Source of the DNA: Rheinheimera pleomorphica
GTDB taxonomy: Bacteria > Pseudomonadota > Gammaproteobacteria > Enterobacterales > Alteromonadaceae
Length of the DNA: 64,000 nucleotides
Reading direction: 5' to 3'
Assembly: GCF_011634895.1 (NCBI RefSeq)
Contig: NZ_SIRR01000032.1
Location: 1 to 64,000 of the forward strand
Under the pieces are notes generated by a model, which was not told the DNA's origin, ran no database searches, and was given only the letters and a program-made list of their open reading frames with translations. The translations under genes and the position numbers were made by a program. This document shows, piece by piece, positions 48,871-57,159 of this stretch. Position 1 is the first letter of the stretch; each line of letters starts with the position of its first letter.

Positions 48871-49216
48871 TTGTGTACCCTTAATTCTGAAAAAATGCGT
48901 TTTGGCCGTATTCGCCGTAAGCGATTTCATTGGCGTTGGCGTCTTTAACGTATGACCGCAACACCCGGATCAATATAGCCAGCTCATTCGATTCAATCAA
49001 AGTGCCACTTTGTTGAGGACGACCTGGTGGATAGTGACGTGACTGCTGAGTTGGTGGGTAGCTGCGAGTTGGTCAGCGGTGCCCACGAGCTTGAGCTTAG
49101 ACTGACCGGTGGCCTGATTAAAGGCTTGAATAATTAAAATAAAAAGTGAAAAGAGCGGTGTTACCGCCACTTTTTATTTGTACACTGACGATACGTTTTT
49201 CAAAGGGTTACCTAAG
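48871..49216. other. intergenic region with a possible gene-end fragment
   Basis: A start-less frame of about 53 codons after a stop near 48976 ends at a TAA at 49135-49137 (CHFVEDDLVDSDVTAELVG...LTGGLIKGLNN). It may be the tail of a lost gene; I do not recognise it. A hairpin with AAAAAGTG/CACTTTTT and GCGGT/ACCGC arms at about 49140-49177 follows and looks like its terminator. Confidence 0.35.
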
Positions 49217-49678
49217 ATGGAAATTCATCTCGATGATTTATCCGGCGGTGAAGTGATTGCTTTACTACATGAACACCTGGCCGATATGTACGCCACCTCA
49301 CCGCCAGAGAGTGTGCATGCACTGGATGTTGACGCGCTCAAAGCCAGTAATATTTGCTTTTTCAGTGCCTGGCAGGATGGCGAGTTAGCCGGTTGTGTCG
49401 CCATTAAAACACTGGATAACCAGCTGGCCGAGCTAAAATCAATGCGCACGGCAACAGCTTTTCGCGGCAAGGGTGTAGGGCAGGCGTTATTGCAGTTTGT
49501 TATCGAGCATGCCAAAGCCCAGGGTTTTAGCGCACTTAATTTAGAAACAGGCACCCAGGACTATTTCGCCCCGGCCAGAAGCTTATACCGTAAGTTTGGC
49601 TTTAACGACTGCGGCCCCTTTGGCCAGTATAAGCCAGACCCACACAGCCATTTTATGACGCTAACCTTACGCGACTAA
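49217..49678 (+). CDS. GNAT family N-acetyltransferase
   Basis: 153 residues from the ATG at 49217; an upstream in-frame GTG-type start at 49178 lies in the preceding hairpin. The acetyl-CoA loop RGKGVGQALLQF, the following helix (VIEHAKAQGFSALNLETG) and the C-terminal SLYRKFGFNDCGPFG.Y are standard GNAT features. Substrate unknown. A truncated duplicate lies at 46971. The YciI gene follows 27 bases later. Confidence 0.88.
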   Translation: MEIHLDDLSGGEVIALLHEHLADMYATSPPESVHALDVDALKASNICFFSAWQDGELAGCVAIKTLDNQLAELKSMRTATAFRGKGVGQALLQFVIEHAKAQGFSALNLETGTQDYFAPARSLYRKFGFNDCGPFGQYKPDPHSHFMTLTLRD

Positions 49679-49705
49679 AAACATCTGAGCCAAAAGGAGA
49701 GCCCA

Positions 49706-50017
49706 ATGCACTTTTTGCTAATATACGACACCGCACCGGATTACCTGCAACGACGTGCTGAGTTTCGTTCAGCGCATCTGGCACTGGCCTGGCAAGCGGC
49801 ACAGCGCGGCGAATTGCTGCTAGGCGGCGCCGTCGGCGAACCGGCAGACAGTGCCCTGCTGCTGTTTAACTGCGACAGCGCCGATATCCCCACCAACTTT
49901 GCCAAAGCCGACCCTTATGTACTCAACGGCCTGGTAACGAGCTGGCAGGTTAAGCCCTGGCATACGGTAGTGGGCGAGGGCGCGGCTAACCCGGTAAAGC
50001 CCTTTGCTCAGACTTAG
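49706..50017 (+). CDS. YciI family protein
   Basis: 103 residues, ferredoxin-like alpha/beta fold: HFLLIYDTAPDYLQRRAEFRSAHLALAW at the start and DPYVLNGLVTSWQVKPWHTVVG at the end match YciI/YCII domains, which have a conserved His/Asp pair and unknown or dehydrochlorinase-like activity. Strong ribosome site AAAGGAGAG. Probably co-transcribed with the acetyltransferase gene. Confidence 0.85.
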   Translation: MHFLLIYDTAPDYLQRRAEFRSAHLALAWQAAQRGELLLGGAVGEPADSALLLFNCDSADIPTNFAKADPYVLNGLVTSWQVKPWHTVVGEGAANPVKPFAQT

Positions 50018-50049
50018 TTTGCCTATTGAAATAAAGATTTGGATTGCAA

Positions 50050-50337
50050 ATGAATAACCATGCTAACCGTGACTTAAACTTAGTGATGTACGCGTTGTTT
50101 CATGTGAGAAGCCTGGACGATGTGCGTGCCAATAAATATATGTACAATATTTACGGCCAATTTACTCGTGAATTTGATAAAGCGACGCAAGAAAAGGTGG
50201 TTAATGCGATACAAAAGGCCTTGGACAATGGAAACCTTAGTGATTTCTACACATTACCCAATTTACCTGGATCCGATGAATTCAAAACTGAGTACCTGAA
50301 AATTGTGTTGGGTCATTTTAAAGATGCCATGAACTGA
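50050..50337 (+). CDS. hypothetical small protein, 95 residues
   Basis: Not recognised. I start at the ATG at 50050; an in-frame TTG two codons earlier is possible. Mostly alpha-helical and soluble, with no signal peptide: LNLVMYALFHVRSLDDVRANKYMYNIYGQF, then KATQEKVVNAIQKALDNGNLSDF and EYLKIVLGHFKDAM. Position 33 bases after the YciI gene allows co-transcription. Confidence 0.6.
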   Translation: MNNHANRDLNLVMYALFHVRSLDDVRANKYMYNIYGQFTREFDKATQEKVVNAIQKALDNGNLSDFYTLPNLPGSDEFKTEYLKIVLGHFKDAMN

Positions 50338-50423
50338 CAATAGGCGCCAGTTAGACAGCATTCGTCGTACATTTTTGCAACAACAAAACGCTGATATAAG
50401 CGGCGGCACAACAAGGAGCAGTA

Positions 50424-51026
50424 ATGCTGGTTAAAGGAAAAATTACCCAGTGGGATGATGATAAAGGCTTTGGTTTTATCCAGCCGCTGTTAAAAGGCGA
50501 GCGGGTGTTTGTGCATATAAAAGCGCTGCAAAACCGTTCGCGCCGGCCGGTGATTGGTGAGGTGGTTACTTACGCCATCGCTAAAGATGAGCAAGGCCGC
50601 TTGCAGGCGCAGCAGGTCACCTTTGACGGTGAAAAACGCAAAATTAAAGCCGCAAAAAGCGCTACAAAGTGGCCGCTGTGGTTTGTACTGGTGTTCGCTG
50701 CAGTGTTGAGCGCAGCTGTTGCTATGGCCAAACTGCCACTTTATGTGCCGCTGCTTTACGTCGGGCTGAGTGTCTTTACGTTTATGGCTTACTGGCTGGA
50801 TAAACGTAAAGCGCAGACAGGAAGGTGGCGTACGCCTGAGTCTACCTTGCAATTTATGGCGTTGCTGGGCGGTTGGCCCGGCGCTTTACTGGCGCAAAGT
50901 TATTTGCGGCACAAGTCACAAAAACGCGCGTTTCTGATGGTGTTTTATTTTGGTACTTTGTTAAATCTGATTGCTCTGGTCTGGTTACACAGCCAGCATT
51001 TGCTGCCAGTGGGTATTGGCGGATAG
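50424..51026 (+). CDS. cold-shock domain / DUF1294 membrane protein
   Basis: 200 residues. An N-terminal cold-shock domain (about 1-65; KGKITQWDDDKGFGFIQPL with the RNP1-like GFGFI) is fused through a basic linker to a DUF1294 membrane region with four helices (about 87-105, 108-125, 143-160, 170-190). The motif WLDKRKAQTGRWRTPE is typical of DUF1294. It may bind nucleic acid at the inner membrane. Preceded by AAGGAGC; stands alone. Confidence 0.88.
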   Translation: MLVKGKITQWDDDKGFGFIQPLLKGERVFVHIKALQNRSRRPVIGEVVTYAIAKDEQGRLQAQQVTFDGEKRKIKAAKSATKWPLWFVLVFAAVLSAAVAMAKLPLYVPLLYVGLSVFTFMAYWLDKRKAQTGRWRTPESTLQFMALLGGWPGALLAQSYLRHKSQKRAFLMVFYFGTLLNLIALVWLHSQHLLPVGIGG

Positions 51027-51123
51027 TAAAGCGAAAAACGCTATAGATAGGCATTGACCTTAAAGCGTGGTTCAACGTTAGCCTGCACTTATCTGATAGT
51101 AACAGTAAAGTGTGGAGACGTTT

Positions 51124-52128
51124 ATGAACATTATTAACCGCAAAATAATCGCAGGCGGCTTGCTGCTGCAGGCGTTATGGCTGCCAGCTGGTTATGCGCG
51201 GCAAACGGATGCCCAGAGCATTATCGATATAGCCGGCCATCAGGTGCCGGTAAAAGCGGGCGGCTTGTATGACAAATACCGCTCCAACCCGCCGTTATCA
51301 GTGATTGCTGAGCAGGCGCCGGATATCGATCTGAGTTGGTTTAACACCATGGAAAAAAGCCGGGTTAATATTGGCTTTAGCTCTTATTCACCCAACTTTT
51401 ATTATAAAAACAGCCGCATTACTGCGGTGTATACCGCCGATTTAGCGCAGCTGCGTGCTTTAATGCCGCCGCAGATTTTGCAGCAGGTGACACCGTTACA
51501 AATTTGGCCCGGCCGGGGCCTGATAGCGCTGACCGCCTATGCTTATCATTATTGTGACAACGACAGTTATAACGAAATTGCCTTGTCGGTGATCACGACA
51601 AAACCGGGAAATCTGCACCTTGGGCCGTTAAGCCTGCTGCGCCAATCACTAACCGATGACTACTAGGGCTATGTGTTAAAGCTGCCGGTGAATACCGAGC
51701 TTGCCAGAGTAAGGGGTATTGTGGGTTATAATTTACCGAAATGGACCACCGCTATTGATTATCAGCAGCATACCGACAAGGTGGTGGTGAGTATTGCCGA
51801 TGCACAGACTGGCGCTACCGATTTTACTATTGAAGCTGCAGCACTGCCGGTGAAAACGGAAGATTTCCCGGTCGTCAGAAATAGCTTTGTTAATCTTGAT
51901 GCAAGCGGCGCAGTTACAACAGGTTATGCCTTATCACGCTTGCAGTTATTTGCCGACACGTCGGATGAGGATGCAGTAAAACTGACGTTAACGGATGGCA
52001 GCTTATCGCGCTATATCAGGCAACTAAAGTTAGGTAAGCTGATGAAATATGAATATGTGCCGGAATTTCAGAGTGCACTTTATGCCCCGGTTACGCTGCA
52101 GCAAGCGCAGGGTGGCGAAAATTGGTAG
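51124..52128 (+). pseudogene. acetoacetate decarboxylase-like secreted protein interrupted by an in-frame TAG
   Basis: One frame runs from the ATG at 51124 (GGAG upstream; signal peptide NRKIIAGGLLLQALWLPAGYA) to 52128, broken only by TAG at 51664-51666, between TDDY and GYVLKLPV. Coding character and frame continue on both sides without a gap. The second half contains RVRGIVGYNLPKW, resembling the acetoacetate decarboxylase RGxxGxPK core. The full product would be about 335 residues. A single substitution of a Tyr codon (TAC/TAT) would explain the stop. Function uncertain. Confidence 0.75.
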
Positions 52129-52164
52129 GTAAAAATCAGAGCCGGGTTTGGAGGAGCAGATCAG

Positions 52165-52575
52165 ATGAAAATAGGTGAACTGGCCAAACGCACTGGCTTG
52201 GCCGCGTCTAAAATCCGCTTTTATGAGGATATTGGCTTGCTAAAGCTGGTACAGCGCAAAGCCAATGGCTATCGCAGTTACCCGCCGGAGGCCGAGCTGG
52301 CGCTGAATTTAATCGTCAAAGGCCAGCAGGCCGGTTTTAGCCTGGACGAGCTGCAAAAGCTGGTGCCTGCCAACCTGGATGACTGGCGCCATGACGCGCT
52401 GCTTAGCGCCTTAAAAGGTAAAATAGCCGATATTGACGCGCTGCAGCAGAAGCTGGCGCACAGCAAGCAGCAGTTACTGGGTGTACTGGCTGAGATTGAA
52501 GCTAAGCCTGATGATATGGCCTGCGCCGATAATGCCCGCCGTGTCATAGCGCAAATAAGTACAGAGAAAAAATAG
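52165..52575 (+). CDS. MerR-family transcriptional regulator
   Basis: 136 residues. N-terminal winged helix KIGELAKRTGLAASKIRFYEDIGLL and wing KANGYRSYPPEAE, then a dimerisation coiled coil (about 80-120). A single Cys (DMACADN) near the C-terminus is not a metal site on its own, but could sense redox or electrophiles. It has a clear target: the 19-bp-spacer promoter at 52589 in front of the ene-reductase gene. Confidence 0.9.
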   Translation: MKIGELAKRTGLAASKIRFYEDIGLLKLVQRKANGYRSYPPEAELALNLIVKGQQAGFSLDELQKLVPANLDDWRHDALLSALKGKIADIDALQQKLAHSKQQLLGVLAEIEAKPDDMACADNARRVIAQISTEKK

Positions 52576-52588
52576 CCGCTAAAACCGC

Positions 52589-52619
52589 TTGACCTTAAAG
52601 TTTACTTTAACCTTACAGT
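52589..52619 (+). promoter_or_regulatory. MerR-type promoter of the ene-reductase gene
   Basis: -35 TTGACC (52589-52594) and -10 TACAGT (52614-52619) are separated by exactly 19 bp. The spacer contains the dyad TTAAAGTTTACTTTAA. Over-long 19-bp spacers with a central dyad are the hallmark of MerR-activated promoters. It lies 30 bp before the ATG at 52649. Confidence 0.85.
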
Positions 52620-52648
52620 GGCTGCTGTAACCTAACAGGAGCCACGTT

Positions 52649-53875
52649 ATGAGCCTATTTACCCCCCTTACCTTACCCAACGGCAGTGTTATTGCCAACC
52701 GTATTGCCAAAGCGGCGATGGAAGAGAATCTGGCGTCTGCACAGCATACACCTTCAGAGCGATTATTCCGCTTGTATCAGGCCTGGGCTGATGGTGGTGC
52801 CGGGCTAATTATCTCCGGTAATGTTATGGTAGATCGCACAGCGATGACCGGCCCGGGCGGCGTGGTGCTGGAAGATGATACCGCGCTGGACAGTTTTAAG
52901 CGCTGGGCCGCCATTGGCCAGAGCGGCGGTGCGCAGTTCTGGCTGCAAATTAATCACCCCGGCCGGCAGATGCCGGCCAGTCTTGGCCAGCCAACCTTTG
53001 CACCGTCAGCGGTAGCACTCGACCTTGGCAAGCTGTCGCATTATTTTGCCCCGCCGCAACAGATGACGAGCGCTAAAATTCAGGATGTTATCCGACGTTT
53101 TGTTAACACCGCCAAACTGGCCGAACAGGCCGGTTTTAGTGGGGTACAGGTACATGCCGCTCATGGTTATCTGCTAAGCCAGTTTTTATCGCCACTGACC
53201 AACAAACGCACTGATGAATGGGGGGGCAGCCTGCAAAACCGCGCCCGTTTACTGGTTGAGATTGTTAAAGGCATTCGGGCACAGGTTAATCCGCGCTTTG
53301 CTGTTGCGGTAAAACTTAACTCGGCTGATTTTCAGCGCGGCGGTTTCAGCACAGAAGATGCGCATGAGGTGGTTTTGCTGCTGAATAAATTAAAGGTAGA
53401 TCTGATTGAATTGTCCGGCGGAAGCTATGAAGCTCCCGCGATGCAGGGCACTGCACGGGATGGCCGTACCTTAGCGCGCGAAGCCTACTTTCTTGAGTTT
53501 GCTGCCAGGCTGGGTAAAGTCGCCACTATGCCGGTAATGGTAACCGGCGGTATTAAACGCCTGGCTGTTGCGCAACAGGTTATGGCAGGTGGCGTCGATA
53601 TGGTGGGTATAGCAACAGCACTTGCCATCGCACCCGACTTGCCGCTTAAGTGGCAGCAAGGCAACGCGATAGTGCCACAGCTGGCAGCAATTACATGGCG
53701 TAACAAACCCCTGGCATCTTTAGCAAATATGGCGCTGGTAAAGTACCAGCTTGGTAAACTCAGTGCTGATAAAAAGCCAAAACCCGATGTATCACCACTT
53801 TGGGCGCTACTAAAACAGCAGCTTGCTGATAAGTGCCGTACACGGCGCTACCGTAGCTGGCTGGAAAAACACTGA
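52649..53875 (+). CDS. NADH:flavin oxidoreductase / old yellow enzyme family
   Basis: 408 residues. FMN TIM-barrel with FTPLTLPNGSVIANRI at the start, substrate His region WLQINHPGRQ, HAAHGYLLSQFLSPLTNKRTDEWGGS, and the phosphate-binding VTGGI.../MVGIATALA. Members reduce alpha,beta-unsaturated carbonyls or nitro compounds with NAD(P)H. Ribosome site ACAGGAGCC. Expression is probably induced through the upstream MerR protein, giving a simple electrophile-response pair. Confidence 0.92.
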   Translation: MSLFTPLTLPNGSVIANRIAKAAMEENLASAQHTPSERLFRLYQAWADGGAGLIISGNVMVDRTAMTGPGGVVLEDDTALDSFKRWAAIGQSGGAQFWLQINHPGRQMPASLGQPTFAPSAVALDLGKLSHYFAPPQQMTSAKIQDVIRRFVNTAKLAEQAGFSGVQVHAAHGYLLSQFLSPLTNKRTDEWGGSLQNRARLLVEIVKGIRAQVNPRFAVAVKLNSADFQRGGFSTEDAHEVVLLLNKLKVDLIELSGGSYEAPAMQGTARDGRTLAREAYFLEFAARLGKVATMPVMVTGGIKRLAVAQQVMAGGVDMVGIATALAIAPDLPLKWQQGNAIVPQLAAITWRNKPLASLANMALVKYQLGKLSADKKPKPDVSPLWALLKQQLADKCRTRRYRSWLEKH

Positions 53876-53884
53876 CAGCTGTTG

Positions 53885-55540
53885 CTACAACACCTCGCGC
53901 TCTTTGGGCCGGCGCCTGGGGATAACCTCCGGGTGCATTTCTTTTAACTGGCCAAGGTAGCGTTTAAAGCGCACCGTCAGCTCTTCGTCCAGCTCACTTC
54001 TGGCCAGCAGCTTTACCGCCGCGCGCACATAGCGCTGGCTCTGCTCGTTTACCCTGGCACCTTTAAGCATGGTTTGCATCAGGTTGATAGCGATGGTGGG
54101 GTTGGTGGGCATATAATCGAAAGTTTCAGCAAAGCGGTCAAAGGCAGTGTTAAAGTCGTTTTGCTGATAGGCGTCGGTGGCTTCAGCATTAATGATTTTT
54201 AGTTTGGCTTTTAACGCCTCGTGCCGTTTTTGCTCCATTTCCAGCATAATGCGCTGGGTTTCCGTCAAAAAGTCATCACGATCGAGAATATGTTGCAGTT
54301 TGTCGATATACACCTGACTGGCGTATAAGTCGCCCAGTTCAAAATAGGCTTTGGCGGCGTCCATACAGCTGTCGATAGTTATATTTTGCTGATATGACAG
54401 CGGTATTTCGCCAATCAGTTGCTTAGCGTCGGCCAGTTCGCCTTTGGCTGCCAGAAAACGGCTGCGCAGTATGGTAATTTCAGCTTTTAACTTACTGGCA
54501 TCGAAGCGTTTAGCCAGATGATCGACAATTTTGGCCGCGTTATTAATGGTAACAGCGCGCTCCAGTACATTACCGCAATAGGCGGCGTCGACCAGGCTGC
54601 GCGCCTGGTTCAGGTAGTTTTCGGCAATATCGTTTACCGAATGTCGCGCTGTGGCGACTATTTTGGCGTTAATGCGCGCAGATGCCGGCTTATCGCCAAC
54701 AATGGACGCCAAATTGGCTAATGTTTTTAAACGGGTAATGTTTTTCGGCGACAGCAGCGCCGCTTCATATAAGGTGTCGTGGGCAATTTCAAAACGGCGG
54801 TATTTCACATATAACCGCGACAGCCAGTCCAGTGCTTCTACTTTGGTTTCATCAAATTGGGTTAAGTCGGCCAGTTGCAGTTCGGTGTCGTCCCAGCGCT
54901 GCTGATAAAAACAGGCAACGGCATGGCCCAGCCTGGCCCAGGCCAGGTTTTTTTGCCGTTGCAACAGCTGCTGATAAAACAGCTCGGCGTCAGCGTAGTG
55001 CTTTAGTTTGAGCAGCAGTTCACCTTTGATGCGCAAGGCGGCATTGGCAAACTCTGGCTTAGCGGCAACGGCGTTATCACATTCAGTGATGGCAGTGTGA
55101 TAATCCTGCTCAAACAGGCTGATATAAATTTTACGCAGTGCAATGCGGCTTTTTATCGCCCGGCTGATACGCAGCTCCAGTTGCTGGTAAGTAAAGGGTT
55201 TTAGCAGGTAGTCATCGGGTTGTAGCTCTATCATGCCGTGTACGGTTTGGCGCTGGTTTTCTGCGCTGATCATAATAAAACAGCTAAGCGGCGCTAACAG
55301 CTGCTGCGCTTTTAAGGTTTCAAACAGCTGATAGCCGTCTTTGCCTTCGCCAAGATTAAAGTCACTGAGAATAAAATCGAACGGGATCTGCTGGCATTTG
55401 CCGATGGCCTCGGCGGCGTCCCGTGCCAGGTGGATGGACTGAAAACCAATTTGCTGCGCCATGGCCTTAATGGAGGTGCGCACCGGGGCACAATCATCAA
55501 TGATCAAAATTTGTTTACAACTAAAAAAGCTGGCGTCCAT
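53885..55540 (-). CDS. TPR-containing response regulator with intact receiver
   Basis: 551 residues. Receiver at about 8-130 with the acidic pair in LIIDD, phospho-acceptor Asp60 in ILSDFNLGEGKDG, conserved Ser in MISAE and Lys in LLKPF. The remaining ~410 residues are TPR-like helical repeats (for example LRIKGELLLKLKHYADAELFYQQLL). No DNA-binding output domain, so output is probably protein-protein. Paralogue of 17654-19276, which lacks the Asp. No histidine kinase gene is adjacent. Confidence 0.88.
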   Translation of the reverse strand: MDASFFSCKQILIIDDCAPVRTSIKAMAQQIGFQSIHLARDAAEAIGKCQQIPFDFILSDFNLGEGKDGYQLFETLKAQQLLAPLSCFIMISAENQRQTVHGMIELQPDDYLLKPFTYQQLELRISRAIKSRIALRKIYISLFEQDYHTAITECDNAVAAKPEFANAALRIKGELLLKLKHYADAELFYQQLLQRQKNLAWARLGHAVACFYQQRWDDTELQLADLTQFDETKVEALDWLSRLYVKYRRFEIAHDTLYEAALLSPKNITRLKTLANLASIVGDKPASARINAKIVATARHSVNDIAENYLNQARSLVDAAYCGNVLERAVTINNAAKIVDHLAKRFDASKLKAEITILRSRFLAAKGELADAKQLIGEIPLSYQQNITIDSCMDAAKAYFELGDLYASQVYIDKLQHILDRDDFLTETQRIMLEMEQKRHEALKAKLKIINAEATDAYQQNDFNTAFDRFAETFDYMPTNPTIAINLMQTMLKGARVNEQSQRYVRAAVKLLARSELDEELTVRFKRYLGQLKEMHPEVIPRRRPKEREVL

Positions 55541-55676
55541 GGCATTACACTATCACGGCAATTATTAGCCCATACTAGAGGAGAATAGGCTGTAGCGTAA
55601 AGTACTGTGTGACTAATCCAGCCGCTATACTTTAGCGTACCAATTGCAGTGTTAAGCAAGCCAGCGGAGCAAAACT

Positions 55677-55985
55677 ATGCCATACCATCGCGTTGCACAT
55701 TTAAACCATCAGGATGTTCGTATTAACGAGCTGACCATACACTCGTTTGAAATGGGCGTCTATCTGGCCGAAGCCGACTACGACGGCCGGCGTGCCTTTT
55801 TGGTGGATGATGAAAATAAACCGCAGCAATTTCAAAGCGTTGAGCAGGTAAAGCAGGCGCTGGACCGTTGCACTATTTATCAGGCGTATTTAGTGCATCA
55901 GTCGGCCTATGATGAAATGTGCGGCGGCCCGGATAAGGTGGATAACACCTTAAAAGTGCCGCTGTATGTGCAGGGTGTTGCCTGA
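55677..55985 (+). CDS. DUF6482-type small protein
   Basis: 102 residues. The core IHSFEMGVYLAEADYDGRRAFLVDDENKPQQFQS and the C-terminal AYLVHQSAYDEMCG match what I recall of the DUF6482 family. Function unknown, predicted cytosolic. It stands alone between the response regulator and the convergent polysaccharide genes; the stop is one base from the end of the pyruvyl transferase gene on the other strand. Confidence 0.7.
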   Translation: MPYHRVAHLNHQDVRINELTIHSFEMGVYLAEADYDGRRAFLVDDENKPQQFQSVEQVKQALDRCTIYQAYLVHQSAYDEMCGGPDKVDNTLKVPLYVQGVA

Positions 55986-55986
55986 G

Positions 55987-57147
55987 TTAACGGATCGCTT
56001 GATACAGCCGTTGCCACATGGCGGCATTTTGCTGTTTTAATGCCGCAGCCTTGGCTGTAACCTCTGCGCTTAAGCTGGCTTTGTTATCCAGCAGCTGTTG
56101 CAGTGCGGCCAGTAAGCTTTGCTCGCTAAGCTCGGCCACGCAGTAATCGGCCATGCCAAAATCTGCCATCATGGCGTGATATTTATGGCTCCAACTGGTC
56201 GCAATACAGGGCACGCCCTGGCTAAGCGCGTTTACGGCGCCGTGAAAGCGCGAGCTTATTGCCAGCGCTGCTTTACCGATAAAGGCTTTTACCGCCAGCG
56301 GATCGTCAATTTGTACGATAGTGCAGGGGGCTTTTGCAGCAATTTCAGCGCAAAGCTGTGCATCTTCTTTGCCTTCATGGTTTACCAGCACACACTGCAA
56401 GCCGTCAGCGGCCAGTTTATTGGCGGCAGCGGCAAAGGCATTGATATAGCCACTGCGCAGTTGCTCGGCACCGGCATGGTTAAATTTAGACACCACTTTG
56501 TTGTTGGGGATCAGGGCGGCATAAGGGCCGCTGATCTGTGGCAGCTCGTCATTAGGGCGCGGTGTCAGGCTAATGGTGAAATCCGGCGTTAGCACGACGG
56601 AATCTGGTAAATTGGGCACACAGCTTTGCAGATGTTGCAAGGATACCGGGTCGCGGACAAAAATAAGCTTGGCGTGCTGGATAATATCGCGCATCGCCGC
56701 TTTGCTATGTTCGCTGTTAAAGGGGCCAAAGGCTTGTGGCATAAAGACAAAAGGCTTGCCAGCCTTGGCAAAGCGTACCACTTCTTTGGCGGTATTTTGC
56801 AAAAAGCGCAGTGGCCACTGCTCGCCATAGGCAAAGCCGCTGGCTTCGAGCACCAGATCAACCTGACGCTCGCTTACCATGCCGTAGCGGTTAAACAGCC
56901 GTTGTACGGCGCCGGGTAACTTGCCAATTAACGGGCTGATATCCACCCCGCCGCGGCGAAAAGACAACTTTTGCCAGGCACCTAAGCGGGCGCGTTCAAC
57001 ATAAGGCAGGTTAGGGCCGGGCGACAGCACCAGTTCAACCGGTTGTTTAATGCCTTTTAAGCCTTCCAGACAGGCCAATAGCATTAAGTAAGCACCTTTA
57101 TTGCGAAACTGTACGCCTTTAATCTCAACGAAAAGTGGTTTGCTCAT
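55987..57147 (-). CDS. polysaccharide pyruvyl transferase family protein
   Basis: 386 residues. An N-terminal GAYLMLLACLEGL block is followed by a GT-B-like C-terminal half with VFMPQAFGPFNS, FVRDPVSLQHL, SSRFHGAVNALSQGVPCIATSWSHKY, the signature of CsaB/WcaK-type pyruvyl transferases. It adds ketal-linked pyruvate from PEP to a sugar of a surface polysaccharide. Last gene of a minus-strand trio with flippase and WecA-like genes. Confidence 0.88.
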   Translation of the reverse strand: MSKPLFVEIKGVQFRNKGAYLMLLACLEGLKGIKQPVELVLSPGPNLPYVERARLGAWQKLSFRRGGVDISPLIGKLPGAVQRLFNRYGMVSERQVDLVLEASGFAYGEQWPLRFLQNTAKEVVRFAKAGKPFVFMPQAFGPFNSEHSKAAMRDIIQHAKLIFVRDPVSLQHLQSCVPNLPDSVVLTPDFTISLTPRPNDELPQISGPYAALIPNNKVVSKFNHAGAEQLRSGYINAFAAAANKLAADGLQCVLVNHEGKEDAQLCAEIAAKAPCTIVQIDDPLAVKAFIGKAALAISSRFHGAVNALSQGVPCIATSWSHKYHAMMADFGMADYCVAELSEQSLLAALQQLLDNKASLSAEVTAKAAALKQQNAAMWQRLYQAIR

Positions 57148-57159
57148 AAAAAAACCTTG

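Noticed and set aside
46167-48930. An insertion sequence carrying the ars remnants
   Set aside because: No transposase frame, terminal inverted repeats or target duplications could be found; the structure is better explained by duplication and deletion.
51664-51666. Pyrrolysine or programmed readthrough at the in-frame TAG
   Set aside because: No pyrrolysine machinery or readthrough context is visible, and a one-base change from a Tyr codon explains it.
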